Source: Oscillospiraceae bacterium (GTDB lineage: Bacteria; Bacillota; Clostridia; Oscillospirales; Ruminococcaceae). Taken from it: 6,295 nucleotides of DNA. The notes beneath the pieces were generated by a model. That model ran no database searches, was not told where the DNA came from, and worked only from the letters and a program-made list of their open reading frames with translations. The DNA is taken from contig RKCM01000160.1 in the NCBI GenBank assembly GCA_014858325.1, positions 1-6,295 of the forward strand. Reading direction: 5' to 3'. Positions 5,550 to 6,295 of this stretch are shown here, piece by piece. Each line of letters opens with the position of its first letter. The stretch's first letter is position 1. A program made the translations under genes and the position numbers.

Positions 5550-6295
5550 GGCTGCTCCTCCTCGTTTTCCCGGGTCTTTTGCGGGATCTCAAACCGCACC
5601 ACCGTACCATGGCCCTCCCGGCTGAAGATCTTCATGCTGCCGTCCGGGTACAGCATCGACACCCGCCGGAAGATGTTCCCCAGGCCGATGCTCTTGCCCG
5701 TCTGCTCGCTCCGGCGTATTTTTTGCTGCAAGGCGTCCAGCTCCTGGGGGGACATTCCCCTGCCGTTGTCGGCCACTGTCAGAAAGAGCCGGTCGTCCCG
5801 CTGCCACACCCGCAGCAGGATGCGCCCGCCTTCCTCGCAGGACTTGAGCCCGTGAGAGTATGCATTTTCCACCACCGGCTGCAGCATAAAGGACGGCACC
5901 AAAACCGCCGCAGGCTGCACCTGAATGCTTTTTTCTACGGTAATGCGTCCATCAAACCGCATCTGCTGCAAATAGATGTAATCGTCCAGCCCGTCCAGCT
6001 CTTCCTCCAGCGGGATCACCTGCGCCTTGGTGCGGAGGTTGTGCCGGAACAGGCTGCCCAGCCGGACGATCATCTGATCGGTGGCCGAAGCATCCTCCAG
6101 CCGGGCCATGCAGGAGATCATGTTGAGGGTATTGAACAAAAAGTGGGGGTCCACCTGGCTTTTCAGCACCTCCAGCCGGGTGTGCTCCAGATCGTTTTTC
6201 AGCGTCAGGTTCCGCACCTCTTCCCGGTGCAGAGCCTCCTGTGTGGTGTGGAACTGCGCCATGGCGTGCTTCATCTGGTTGAAAGTGCGCACCAG
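5546..6295 (-). CDS. Sensor histidine kinase, YesM/LytS type (3' part, cut by the window edge)
   Basis: The frame runs off the right edge, so only about the last 249 residues are seen. The GTG at 6292 is internal, not a start. The visible part opens with LVRTFNQM, which looks like the end of a HAMP linker, then a coiled-coil stretch and the His-kinase motif QVDPHFLFNTLN, in which the His is the phosphorylation site (residue 50 counting from codon 6292). The ATPase domain follows with N box VVENAYSHG (Asn143), G1 box DNGRGM (175-180) and G2-like SIGLGNI (201-207). This is the architecture of membrane sensors for extracellular nutrients; the sensing and membrane parts lie outside the window. 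The stop TGA overlaps the start of the response-regulator gene by 4 bp. It should phosphorylate that regulator. Confidence 0.95.
   Translation of the reverse strand: MVRTFNQMKHAMAQFHTTQEALHREEVRNLTLKNDLEHTRLEVLKSQVDPHFLFNTLNMISCMARLEDASATDQMIVRLGSLFRHNLRTKAQVIPLEEELDGLDDYIYLQQMRFDGRITVEKSIQVQPAAVLVPSFMLQPVVENAYSHGLKSCEEGGRILLRVWQRDDRLFLTVADNGRGMSPQELDALQQKIRRSEQTGKSIGLGNIFRRVSMLYPDGSMKIFSREGHGTVVRFEIPQKTRENEEEQP

Overview
The window looks like chromosomal DNA of a GC-rich Clostridia species. The best guess is Faecalibacterium or a close Oscillospiraceae relative. This rests on strong AGGAGG-type ribosome sites, lipobox-bearing binding proteins, a YesM/YesN-style two-component system, and an 80-base structured intergenic repeat (4682-4761) that from memory resembles repeats common in those genomes. 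The genus call is an inference and has not been searched.

All the intact genes lie on the minus strand, so they read from right to left. At the right edge is the 3' part of a YesM/LytS-type sensor histidine kinase (5546-6295). It overlaps by 4 bp a YesN-type response regulator with an AraC DNA-binding domain (4773-5549). The structured repeat follows and is flanked by a T tract, so it may end this regulatory operon. A promoter region of about 180 bases leads into a tripartite TRAP transporter operon: DctP-like lipoprotein (3463-4497), small permease DctQ (2899-3447) and large permease DctM (1594-2895). These three genes are tightly packed, with gaps of 15 and 3 bases.

A very good intrinsic terminator (1522-1567) follows dctM. 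Downstream, a second and different TRAP binding protein (458-1453) has its own sigma70-type promoter (1481-1509) and strong ribosome site. It ends in a bidirectional terminator (420-459). The simplest reading is one permease pair served by two binding proteins whose expression is uncoupled, with the two-component system sensing the substrate or a related signal. The conserved arginines and AENN motifs point to carboxylate substrates, perhaps sugar acids. The exact ligands cannot be read from the sequence.

The left 420 bases are a tRNA locus with signs of rearrangement. A perfect consensus promoter (259-287) drives a transcript that first meets a truncated 5' piece of tRNA-Ala (191-215), then a small hairpin, then an intact tRNA-Ala(GGC) (20-95). 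On the plus strand, just before the bidirectional terminator, a short open stretch (312-398) looks like the C-terminal end of a membrane permease, probably a decayed gene remnant.

No CRISPR array, insertion sequence, integrase or clearly novel defence-like system was seen. The points most worth a second look are the uncoupled second binding protein, the truncated tRNA in the tRNA leader, and the cruciform repeat.
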